DNA from: Sphingomonadales bacterium BRH_c3
GTDB lineage: Bacteria > Pseudomonadota > Alphaproteobacteria > Sphingomonadales > Sphingomonadaceae
Reading direction: 5' to 3'
DNA: 52,175 nt
Assembly: GCA_001515985.1 (NCBI GenBank)
Contig: LOET01000008.1
Location: 1-52,175 of the forward strand
Shown here: in pieces, positions 44,149-51,893 of the stretch
How the letters are laid out: every line of letters begins with the position of its first letter
Numbering within the stretch: position 1 is the stretch's first letter
Position numbers and translations under genes: made by a program
Notes under the pieces: generated by a model
What the model was told of the DNA's origin: nothing
Databases searched by the model: none
The model's input: the letters and a program-made list of their open reading frames with translations, nothing else

Positions 44149-45282
44149 ATGGACGGTTTGGCAGGATTCAAACGGTTATTCGCCTTCCTCGTCGCACAAG
44201 CGGGCCTGCTTTTGGCATGCGCAGCCTACCTTGCATACGTCGCAATCCATCACTCCGCCCAGTCGGACCTGGCTGCTGCCGGTGCGTTTGCGCTAGTGTT
44301 TACTGCCAGCTCTCTGCTGGTGCTGAGATACGCTTGGCCCATCGGCACCAATGGTGTCGAACTGTTCTGGGGGACAAGCGTAAAGCTGCACATTGAGCGT
44401 TTATTGCAGCCCGCCCTTGTCCTTGGCGCGCTCGCAATGCTTGCCTCGGCAATGTTTCTGCTGCTCGCGAATGACACCTACCTGGCCAGAGCCATTGAGA
44501 TCTTGCTTACCGCCATCGCGATTGGCGCGCCTCTCGCAATTTCCTGTCTGCTGATGATTTCGGCCGTCCGACGCTTGAGAGCTTACCGGCGCAGCCTCGA
44601 GCTTATGGCTGCGAACGATCGAGCAGGAGAAGTGCTTGAGAGAGTGCGTGTTTCAATCAATAGCGAAGCTGGCAATAGCGACACGACCGTCAGGCCCAGC
44701 CCCCAAGGCTTCACATTCGCCGGTCTGACATCGCGGCCATGGCATGATGTGCAGGATTTTCCGTGGGTCAAGGCATTCGAGGATTCTATTGACGAGATTG
44801 CCGGGGAATTTGAGGCAGTAAGCAAGCGGCACAAAGATGAAATTCACGCCTACAAATACGCTGGCCTCGAAGGTGACTTCTGGAAAAGTTTCCAGTTCGT
44901 GACCAGGCACCGCGAAATCCCGGAATGTGAAGCGATGTGTCCCAAGACAACTGCATTGTTGAAGACGATCCCGCACTATCCCTCGTTCCGCGATGCGATG
45001 TTCTCGATCCTGGATGGGGGCGGAGTCATCCAACCGCACCGGGATGTGTCCAACGTCTTTCTGACCATGCATTTGCCGCTCATCGCGCCGGGCAACGGTT
45101 TCATCGAAGTTGGGGGGCTGCGCCGCGAATGGCGCAAGGGCGAGGCAATGATCTTCGATTCATCCTATCACCACCAGGCGCAGAATAATTCCGACGAAGT
45201 CCGCGTGGTGTTGCTGGTGGACTTCCTGCATCCTGAACTCACACCCGAAGAAGCTGCCTGGATCGCTGCGTCACGCCTTTAG
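44149..45282 (+). CDS. Membrane-anchored aspartyl/asparaginyl beta-hydroxylase family protein
   Basis: Protein of 377 residues. The first 150 carry four hydrophobic segments. The C-terminal domain is of the Asp/Asn hydroxylase (LpxO-like) type, an Fe(II)/2-oxoglutarate oxygenase. The iron ligands are His297 and Asp299 (PHRD) with His341 or His342 (SYHHQAQN), and the core has LDGGGVIQPHRDVSNVFLTMHLPL. LpxO relatives hydroxylate lipid A acyl chains; here the substrate may be a lipid or an acyl group on the polysaccharide. The ATG at 44149 follows a GGAAGAGG site by six bases. Confidence 0.85.
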   Translation: MDGLAGFKRLFAFLVAQAGLLLACAAYLAYVAIHHSAQSDLAAAGAFALVFTASSLLVLRYAWPIGTNGVELFWGTSVKLHIERLLQPALVLGALAMLASAMFLLLANDTYLARAIEILLTAIAIGAPLAISCLLMISAVRRLRAYRRSLELMAANDRAGEVLERVRVSINSEAGNSDTTVRPSPQGFTFAGLTSRPWHDVQDFPWVKAFEDSIDEIAGEFEAVSKRHKDEIHAYKYAGLEGDFWKSFQFVTRHREIPECEAMCPKTTALLKTIPHYPSFRDAMFSILDGGGVIQPHRDVSNVFLTMHLPLIAPGNGFIEVGGLRREWRKGEAMIFDSSYHHQAQNNSDEVRVVLLVDFLHPELTPEEAAWIAASRL

Positions 45283-45322
45283 GTTCGAGAACATGGCTGA
45301 GCGGAATGGAGGATTAGCCGAG

Positions 45323-46153
45323 ATGTCAAAATGGCCCCATGGTTTGGCGCTTCAGATTTGCTCATCACTTGCCATGCTGAGCCTGTTCAGCTGTGGAGGG
45401 GCCGCTGAAACAGCCGCACCTAGTGAATTGGAGCTCTCCGATTTCGAACCATCATTCAGGGAGGAATTCGATAGCCTCGATGTCTCCGAATGGGGGTGCC
45501 TTTCCAGGTGGATTGCGCATACGCCCTGGGCGGGGGATTTTGGCTCCGCCCGGTTCATGGCGCCAAAGCGCGGTTTCCCGTTCGAAACACGGGACGGCAT
45601 CCTGCGGATCGAAGCGAAGAAACTGGCCGATGGCAGCTGGGCTTCCGGGATGTTGTCATCCTGGGATGCCTGTAACAGCGGTTTCGCCCAGAAATATGGA
45701 TATTTCGAAGTCAGGGCCCGCTTGCCGGAGGCGCCCGGATTCTGGCCCTCGTTCTGGCTGATCGGCGTCGACAAGCGGCAGGGGACTGCCGAAATCGATG
45801 TTTTCGAATATCTGACGCATGATCCGGACAGGTTCAGCCTGGGGATACACAAGCATCCGCGCGTCGAAGGCGAAGCCAGGCAGACCTTTTCCACGCATCA
45901 CAGTATCGCCGCCGGGATGCTGAGCAAACAATTCAACACCTTCGGCGTTGAAGTCAGCGAGAAAGAAATCGTGTTTTATTTGAACAGGCAGGCGATCTGG
46001 CGGACGCCAACGCTCGAAGAAATGAAGCAGCCGATGTACATGCTCGTCTCCTTCCCCGCCGATACCAGCCAGATGGACGTAACCACACCGGATTCAGTGC
46101 TGATGGAAGTCGATTATGTGCGAGCCTTCCAGCGCAAGCCGATCGGATTCTAG
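45323..46153 (+). CDS. GH16 lipoprotein, probable exopolysaccharide depolymerase
   Basis: Family 16 glycoside hydrolase of 276 residues. A lipoprotein-type signal ends in LFSCGG, so it is likely exported and lipid-anchored. The catalytic motif is AEIDVFE with nucleophile Glu157 and acid/base Glu162, in the E-x-D-x-x-E form of GH16. The barrel context is YFEVRARLPEAPGFWPSFWL. Enzymes of this kind in exopolysaccharide clusters (ExoK/ExsH-like) trim beta-glucan backbones. The ATG at 45323 has GGAGG ten bases upstream; an ATG at 45293 is weaker. The gene ends only seven bases before the convergent proline-dehydrogenase-like gene. Confidence 0.87.
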   Translation: MSKWPHGLALQICSSLAMLSLFSCGGAAETAAPSELELSDFEPSFREEFDSLDVSEWGCLSRWIAHTPWAGDFGSARFMAPKRGFPFETRDGILRIEAKKLADGSWASGMLSSWDACNSGFAQKYGYFEVRARLPEAPGFWPSFWLIGVDKRQGTAEIDVFEYLTHDPDRFSLGIHKHPRVEGEARQTFSTHHSIAAGMLSKQFNTFGVEVSEKEIVFYLNRQAIWRTPTLEEMKQPMYMLVSFPADTSQMDVTTPDSVLMEVDYVRAFQRKPIGF

Positions 46154-46160
46154 CTATAGT

Positions 46161-47018
46161 CTAGACCGCTTTGCGTTGCGGCACGTTGAATTTGCGCCCC
46201 AGGATTGTGTCGCGTGCCAACCAGTAAAGCATGATCGGATTGGCGGCTGCGCGCGAAAGCGAATAGGGAAGCCACGCCGATCCATATGGCAGGTAAACCC
46301 GTGCCGCCGCACCGAACCGTTTCCCCTCCTCCATCGCGGGCGCGATTGGCAAAGGGAAAACAAATTCCTGTTCGAACGGTGTGCCAGCCTCGGCAAGGAT
46401 TTCCATCGCCTTACGGGCGAGCGGCGCATCATGTGTTGCGACACCGACGAACGAAGCGCGCCCGGCCAGGCGTTTGATCACTTGCAGATATCCCTCTCGC
46501 AGGTCGATGTCCGGATCGGTCGGGTCAGCCCATTGCCCCTTCACGACCCGCACTCTCACGCCAAGCTCGATCGCCCGTTCGGCATCTTCCAGGCTGCGAT
46601 GCCAGCGCCCCGGAATGGCCCATCCCATGCCCTCGGGGCCGGTATTCTCAAGCGCCGCGATGATATCATCCGACTTATGGGGGTCATGGGAATCGAAGAT
46701 CACCGGAAAGCCGAGCTCGCGCGCCCTTTTGACGACCCGGTCCACTTCCTCCTGCCGCTCCCAAAGCGCGGGAAGTTTCGCGGCCAGCGCCAGATCGAGG
46801 CCTCGCTCAGCTCCTTGTGACAGGATCTTGAGATATTCGTTCGCTACTTTCGCTGGCTCTTCGGTGCCATCGTTCCAGTAACATAGCGTGCAGGAAAAGC
46901 CGGCCTCGCGGACGCGGCCTGCCAGGCTCAATGCTTCGCCAAGGTCATCGCCTGCAACATAGGTGCGCGTCGCGCGCTTCACGATCGGCATCACTATGGG
47001 CTTGATTATGTTTCGCAA
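46161..47018 (-). CDS. Proline-dehydrogenase-like flavoprotein
   Basis: Protein of 285 residues with the PRODH TIM-barrel signatures: RVRVVKGQWADPTD (RLVKGAY-like), VATHDAPLA (ATHN-like) and ARVYLPYGSAWLPYSLSRAAANP. Proline dehydrogenase oxidises proline to pyrroline-5-carboxylate with FAD and passes electrons to quinone. The start is TTG at 47018, backed by GGAGG five bases upstream. It follows the GNAT gene by 13 bases, with no separate pyrroline-5-carboxylate dehydrogenase nearby. Its role in an exopolysaccharide region is unclear. Confidence 0.85.
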   Translation of the reverse strand: MRNIIKPIVMPIVKRATRTYVAGDDLGEALSLAGRVREAGFSCTLCYWNDGTEEPAKVANEYLKILSQGAERGLDLALAAKLPALWERQEEVDRVVKRARELGFPVIFDSHDPHKSDDIIAALENTGPEGMGWAIPGRWHRSLEDAERAIELGVRVRVVKGQWADPTDPDIDLREGYLQVIKRLAGRASFVGVATHDAPLARKAMEILAEAGTPFEQEFVFPLPIAPAMEEGKRFGAAARVYLPYGSAWLPYSLSRAAANPIMLYWLARDTILGRKFNVPQRKAV

Positions 47019-47031
47019 CTCAGCCTCCGTT

Positions 47032-48090
47032 TCATTTTCTCAGACGCGCTGCAATCCGTTTGGCAGCCAAGCCGATGGCATCAGAGAGAAAGGCGCTGAC
47101 ACCTTGCAAATTGTAGGGGTAAGTCCGGATCGTGGCGATCGGGCGAGCGTGCGAGGCCCAAAGTTTGGTCCACTCGGCTTCCTTGCCCAGAAACTCATAT
47201 CCTTCCAGCCCGCTTTCCGCCGCATATTTGATGGTCTCCCGCATGAGGAGGTTGCCGGGCGAAACGTGCTTGTAAGCCTCGTCATAGCCGACCTTGATCA
47301 ACCAGAAGCGGTTTTCGCACTCAACCGCAAATTGCATGGCTGCCGCCACACCGTCGATGCGCATGAAGCACAATCGCAAAATGCCTGCCTCCATCGCGCT
47401 TCTGGCATAGGCACGGTAGAATGCCTCAGTCCGTTGGTCCTGCTTTATTGCAGTACCCGAACGGCCCTTCCAGCTTCGCGCCTCTATATCGAATGCCTCA
47501 TCCATCAGCGCCTCAAGCTCCTCAGGGCTAGGTTCGACAATCTCGAATGTTACGTCGCCAGATGCCTGGGCCTTTCGCGCCATGCGGCGGAAATCCGATC
47601 GCCGCCGATTGCTGAAATGGTTTTCTGGCTCAGTCCATGAATGATCGAGATCAATCTTCGGCATGGCGCCCATCGGCTGCCGGGCCATGACTACCCACCC
47701 TTTGCCGCGGTAGGCCTGTACCAGGTATTCATGAAACGGCGTGTCGATCGGGTGATGCCCGAACCGTAGCGGGAGGCCGCTGATCGCGATGGTTTCCGCA
47801 AGGTCTCGCAGCGTTTGTTCATCCTGCGCGGCGACCTCGACAGATTCCCAGATATCTTCCGCACCCAGGAGAACCTGCCTGCGCGGACCATTCGCCGGCT
47901 GGGCAAAAGGGGCGACAGCAAGCGGTTTCGACTGCGGACCGATGACAAAAGTCCGAACCTCTCCATTCGCCAGCGTTTCCTGATACGCCGCAGCCCAGAT
48001 GTATTGCCGCATCGGCGTGCGCGGCCGCGCAGGTATTGCGTCCCATACCTCCCGATCGATTTCGGAGAGGGGAATAGTGGCGGCAATCAT
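47032..48090 (-). CDS. FemAB/BioF2-like GNAT acyltransferase
   Basis: Protein of 352 residues of the same Acetyltransf_6 family as the one at 27675. A basic segment (RRRSDFRRMARKAQ) lies in the middle, and the C-terminal half has AAMQFAVECENRFWLIKVGYD, VSPGNLLMRETIKYAAE and the family hallmark YEFLGKEAEWTKLWA. It is the first gene of a two-gene minus-strand unit with the proline-dehydrogenase-like gene. No strong ribosome-binding site is seen at the ATG at 48090. Acyl or aminoacyl transfer to the polysaccharide or cell wall is inferred only. Confidence 0.82.
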   Translation of the reverse strand: MIAATIPLSEIDREVWDAIPARPRTPMRQYIWAAAYQETLANGEVRTFVIGPQSKPLAVAPFAQPANGPRRQVLLGAEDIWESVEVAAQDEQTLRDLAETIAISGLPLRFGHHPIDTPFHEYLVQAYRGKGWVVMARQPMGAMPKIDLDHSWTEPENHFSNRRRSDFRRMARKAQASGDVTFEIVEPSPEELEALMDEAFDIEARSWKGRSGTAIKQDQRTEAFYRAYARSAMEAGILRLCFMRIDGVAAAMQFAVECENRFWLIKVGYDEAYKHVSPGNLLMRETIKYAAESGLEGYEFLGKEAEWTKLWASHARPIATIRTYPYNLQGVSAFLSDAIGLAAKRIAARLRK

Positions 48091-48283
48091 CACACTGACC
48101 GTTTAGCTCAAGTGTGAAGTTGGCGTGAAACGCTCTTATGTCGTACCGCCTTGGGGCAGGTTCCCATGCCTGGCAGGGCTAATACGGCCTAGCGATCCGG
48201 TCGCCACTTGCCTGCGCGCGCGCGGGATTGGATATAGGCCGGGCGGGACACGGCAGGACGCGTGTTGCGAAAGCGGGGCCAAC

Positions 48284-49393
48284 ATGGAAAATGTCGAATG
48301 CATCGTGGTTGGTGCGGGCGTCGTCGGCCTTGCCTGCGCGGCTGCGATCGCTCGCTCAGGACGTGAGGTACTCGTCCTTGAAGCCGAGAATGCGATCGGT
48401 ACGCATACGAGCAGTCGCAACTCGGAAGTCATCCATGCCGGGATCTACTATGAACCGGGAAGCCTGAAAGCCGAATTTTGCCGGCGCGGCAAGCAGCAGC
48501 TCTACGCCTATGCCAAGGATCGCGGCATTCCATTGCGAAACACGGGAAAGCTGATCGTCGCCTGCTCGCAGGAACAGGTCGTGAAGCTCGAAGCAATTCG
48601 GCGCAACGCCATCGCCAATGATGTCATGGACCTCGAATTGCTGACACAGGCCGAAACGCACAGGCTGGAGCCTGCGGTTGCCTGTCATTCCGCGCTACTC
48701 TCCCCCTCCACGGGTATCATCGACAGCCATGCATACATGCTGGCATTGGCAGGCGAGCTGGAAGCGCATGGCGGCATGATCGCGCTGCAAACACCAGTTT
48801 CGGGCTGCGCCGTCAGCGATAGCGGGATCTTCGTTGAAACAGGCGGCAAGGATCCCACCCGGTTGCGTGCGCGCCATCTCATAAATTGCGCCGGTCTGAT
48901 GGCGCCAGCGGTGGCCCGATCCATCAGAGGCCTGAAGGAAAACAGTGTGCCGCAGGCCCACTATGCCATCGGGCACTACTATCGGCTTGGCAGCCGCAGT
49001 CCCTGCCAGCGCCCGGTCTATCCCCTGCCCGAACCCGGCGGCCTGGGTATTCACCTGACCGTCGATCTGGGCGGACAGGCCAAGTTCGGGCCCGATGTCC
49101 GATGGATCGACAAGATCGACTATTCTTTCGATGATAGCCGCTTCGCAGACTTCGTTTCTGCGATAATGACCTATTTGCCAGAGCTGCCGGTGGATCGGCT
49201 GGCACCTGACTATACCGGGATAAGGCCCAAAATCGTCGGGGCCGGACAGCCAGCCGCAGACTTCCGGATCGATGAGGCACAGGTTCACGGCGGGCGCGGC
49301 GTCGTAAACCTGTTCGGGATCGAATCTCCGGGGCTGACCGCAAGCCTTGCCATTGCCGATTATGTTGCAGATCTGGTGCGCCGCTCAGGCTAG
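48284..49393 (+). CDS. FAD-dependent oxidoreductase, L-2-hydroxyglutarate oxidase-like
   Basis: Flavoprotein of 369 residues of the DAO superfamily. The FAD-binding GxGxxG is VVGAGVVGLACAAAIA at about residues 6-21. The LhgO-type segment SSRNSEVIHAGIYYEPGSLK follows, with SPSTGIIDSHAYMLALAGE and YTGIRPKI later. Relatives oxidise L-2-hydroxyglutarate to 2-oxoglutarate. The ATG at 48284 follows AGCGGGG by five bases; a longer frame from 48125 has no support. It is near glutamate dehydrogenase, which also uses 2-oxoglutarate. Confidence 0.85.
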   Translation: MENVECIVVGAGVVGLACAAAIARSGREVLVLEAENAIGTHTSSRNSEVIHAGIYYEPGSLKAEFCRRGKQQLYAYAKDRGIPLRNTGKLIVACSQEQVVKLEAIRRNAIANDVMDLELLTQAETHRLEPAVACHSALLSPSTGIIDSHAYMLALAGELEAHGGMIALQTPVSGCAVSDSGIFVETGGKDPTRLRARHLINCAGLMAPAVARSIRGLKENSVPQAHYAIGHYYRLGSRSPCQRPVYPLPEPGGLGIHLTVDLGGQAKFGPDVRWIDKIDYSFDDSRFADFVSAIMTYLPELPVDRLAPDYTGIRPKIVGAGQPAADFRIDEAQVHGGRGVVNLFGIESPGLTASLAIADYVADLVRRSG

Positions 49394-49453
49394 AGTGCTG
49401 ATGTCAGTTTCATCAGCCGATCCAGACCGGCAAGATACTCCAGGTACCAATTC

Positions 49454-49729
49454 ATGACACAATACAATCGAATCCTGTCGTCGATCCTCTGGGCGCTGAC
49501 CTTTGCAGCAGCGGGAGGAGCGGCGCGTTATGCGTCGCGGTACCTGATCGAAACCCGCTACATTATTGCGCTGTTCTGCCTGCTTGCCATCGTTCTGGAA
49601 TTTGTCATCAGGCCAGCCATGGGTGCACGGCGAGATTTCGCTGCGCTCCTGTTGAATTGTACGGCGGCAACCGTTGCAATCGTCACGGTCAAGTGGATCA
49701 TGGAGGGTATTCATCCGTGGCTTCTGTGA
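49454..49729 (+). CDS. Small membrane protein of unknown function
   Basis: Protein of 91 residues with three hydrophobic segments (about 8-22, 36-54 and 63-80) and short charged loops. No family is recognised and the ribosome-binding site is weak. The gene stands between the FAD oxidoreductase and glutamate dehydrogenase, both on the same strand. The remaining 244 bases up to gdhA hold no clear gene and probably the gdhA promoter. Confidence 0.6.
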   Translation: MTQYNRILSSILWALTFAAAGGAARYASRYLIETRYIIALFCLLAIVLEFVIRPAMGARRDFAALLLNCTAATVAIVTVKWIMEGIHPWLL

Positions 49730-49973
49730 AGCCGGTCCAGGGTCAGGATGGTATTCTCTCACCCAGTCAATCCCGAGGCATTCCGAGCTCAAGACGCGTA
49801 TCTCCGGCCGGATCAACGTATCGTTCGAAATTGGAACAACAGCACCTTCCCTGCGAGCCGCCAAAGTCGTAGGCTTGATTCTGCCTTGCTCCACCTGCTG
49901 GATCGCAGGATTCGCTTGGCAAGCCGGTCGCGCATTCGCGTTCCACGCGATACAACCTTGAGGGGGAGAGCAT

Positions 49974-51329
49974 ATGGCCGTGTCAGATCACGTTGACTTT
50001 GCCGGGTTTATGGAGGGCGTCAAACGTCGCAATCCGCACCAGCCCGAATTTGTCCAGGCAGTGCAGGAAGTGGCGGAAGACATTTTCGACTTCATCGCCG
50101 ACAAGGAAGCATATCACAGTGAACAGATCCTGAGACGCATGGCCGAGCCCGACCGCGTGATCAGCTTTCGGGTGTGCTGGGAAGATGACAATGGCTGCAT
50201 TCGCGTACAGCGTGGATGGCGGGTTCAGAACAACAACGCAATCGGGCCCTACAAGGGAGGCATCCGCTTCCACACCAGCGTGAACGAGAGCGTGCTCAAG
50301 TTTCTTGCCTTCGAGCAGACGTTCAAGAATGCGCTTACCGGCCTGCCCATGGGCGGCGGCAAGGGAGGCTCAAACTTCAACCCCAAGGGCAAGAGCGAAC
50401 GCGAGATCATGCGTTTCTGCCAAAGCTTCATGACCGAGCTCTATCGCCACATCGGTGCCGATATTGACGTCCCGGCAGGTGATATCGGGGTTGGCGGCCG
50501 CGAAATCGGTTACATGTTTGGCCAATACAAGCGGATCACCAACCAGTTCAGCGGAGTACTGACCGGTAAGGGACTGGAGTATGGCGGTTCGCTTATCAGG
50601 ACGGAGGCGACCGGATATGGCGCGGTCTATTTCCTCCAGAATATGCTCGCGACCAGGGACACGAGCATCGAGGGCAAGACCGCAGTCATTTCAGGTTCGG
50701 GCAATGTGGCGACCCATGCTGCGGAGAAAATTGTCCATCTTGGCGGAAAGGTTCTGACCTTGTCTGATTCCGGCGGCTTCATTTACGATCCCGACGGGAT
50801 CGATCTGGAGAAGATAGCCTGGGTGAAGACCCACAAGACCCATCGGCGCGGGCGGATCGAGGAATATGTCGAGGCCTTCCCGAATGCCCAGTTTCATGCC
50901 TGCATGACCCCGTGGAATGTAAGCTGTGACGTCGCGCTTCCCTGCGCAACTCAGAATGAACTGCTGGGCGAGGATGCCCGCACGCTCGTGAAGAACGGCT
51001 GCATGGCAGTATCGGAAGGGGCAAACATGCCCACCGATCTTGAAGGGGTGCATGTCTTCAAGCATGCCAGGATCCTCTACGCCCCCGGCAAAGCCGCCAA
51101 TGCCGGAGGTGTCGCGGTTTCCGGCCTTGAAATGAGCCAAAATTCGCTGCGTCGCTCGTGGAGCGAAGAAGAGCTGCAGGTCATGCTCAAGGAAATCATG
51201 GAGGGCATCCATTCCCGCTGCCTCACACATGGCCGCCAGAGCATTGACTATGTCGACTACGTAAAAGGCGCAAATATCGCAGGGTTCAAGAAAGTAGCCG
51301 ATGCGATGCTGGCCTTTGGAGTGGTGTAG
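49974..51329 (+). CDS. gdhA: NADP-type glutamate dehydrogenase
   Basis: Assimilatory glutamate dehydrogenase of 451 residues, making glutamate from 2-oxoglutarate and ammonium. The glutamate-binding lysine lies in GPYKGGIRFH and the catalytic lysine region in LPMGGGKGGSNFNPKGKS; the nucleotide fold has ISGSGNVATHAAEK. Length and pattern (RVCWEDDNG, GGSLIRTEATGYG) match the hexameric NADP-dependent class. A strong GAGGGGGAGAG ribosome-binding site precedes the ATG at 49974. The next gene starts five bases after its stop. Confidence 0.95.
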   Translation: MAVSDHVDFAGFMEGVKRRNPHQPEFVQAVQEVAEDIFDFIADKEAYHSEQILRRMAEPDRVISFRVCWEDDNGCIRVQRGWRVQNNNAIGPYKGGIRFHTSVNESVLKFLAFEQTFKNALTGLPMGGGKGGSNFNPKGKSEREIMRFCQSFMTELYRHIGADIDVPAGDIGVGGREIGYMFGQYKRITNQFSGVLTGKGLEYGGSLIRTEATGYGAVYFLQNMLATRDTSIEGKTAVISGSGNVATHAAEKIVHLGGKVLTLSDSGGFIYDPDGIDLEKIAWVKTHKTHRRGRIEEYVEAFPNAQFHACMTPWNVSCDVALPCATQNELLGEDARTLVKNGCMAVSEGANMPTDLEGVHVFKHARILYAPGKAANAGGVAVSGLEMSQNSLRRSWSEEELQVMLKEIMEGIHSRCLTHGRQSIDYVDYVKGANIAGFKKVADAMLAFGVV

Positions 51330-51334
51330 GCACG

Positions 51335-51868
51335 ATGAGTGACAGCAGTGAACGGCGCTTCTCGGCGCAAGCGATCCATCTCGTTCGAACCGCCACCATA
51401 TCCAATCTGGCGCTGAGCCAGATGGCCGATCAGAAGGCCAGCCTGCTGATGGGCGCATCATTCGTGGTGTTTTCACTGGCTGTCGGCCAGGCGCGAAGCG
51501 GAGCTGCGTCACCAACCCTCATCCTGCTGGGTTGCTTTGCGTTCATCGCGGCCTTCCTTGCGGTTGCAGCGGTAATCCCGTCTGCGGGGTCGAAACCGGT
51601 AGCCGATACGCGCGCGAACATCCTGTTCTTCGGCGTTTTCACACACATGGATGAAGAGGAGTTTGCCGATCGGGTCATCGACGAACTGGGCGCAGACGAG
51701 GACGTGTTCCGCCTGATGCTGCGGGACATCTACCAGAATGGGCAAGTGCTCCGGCGCAGGAAATATCGACTGCTCGGCTGGTCCTATCGCGTCTTCATGC
51801 TCGGCCTGACCTTGACGCTGGCAAGCTTTCTCATTGAACAGCGCGAAGTGATCTCAAGCCTGCTTTAA
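51335..51868 (+). CDS. Stand-alone Pycsar-effector-like membrane protein (DUF5706-like)
   Basis: Protein of 177 residues with three hydrophobic segments: two near residues 35-90 and one near 150-168. The segments ADQKASLLMGASFVVFSLAV, NILFFGVFTHMDEEEF and DIYQNGQVLRRRKYRLLGWS are typical of the PycTM/DUF5706 family. In Pycsar anti-phage systems such proteins are membrane-disrupting effectors next to a pyrimidine cyclase; no cyclase is in this window. It follows gdhA by five bases and is probably cotranscribed. A housekeeping role is equally possible. Confidence 0.7.
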   Translation: MSDSSERRFSAQAIHLVRTATISNLALSQMADQKASLLMGASFVVFSLAVGQARSGAASPTLILLGCFAFIAAFLAVAAVIPSAGSKPVADTRANILFFGVFTHMDEEEFADRVIDELGADEDVFRLMLRDIYQNGQVLRRRKYRLLGWSYRVFMLGLTLTLASFLIEQREVISSLL

Positions 51869-51893
51869 TCTGCCGGGATCTAGCGCCCTGACT

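Noticed and set aside
51335-51868. A complete Pycsar anti-phage system
   Set aside because: Only the effector-like membrane protein is present; no pyrimidine cyclase gene lies beside it.
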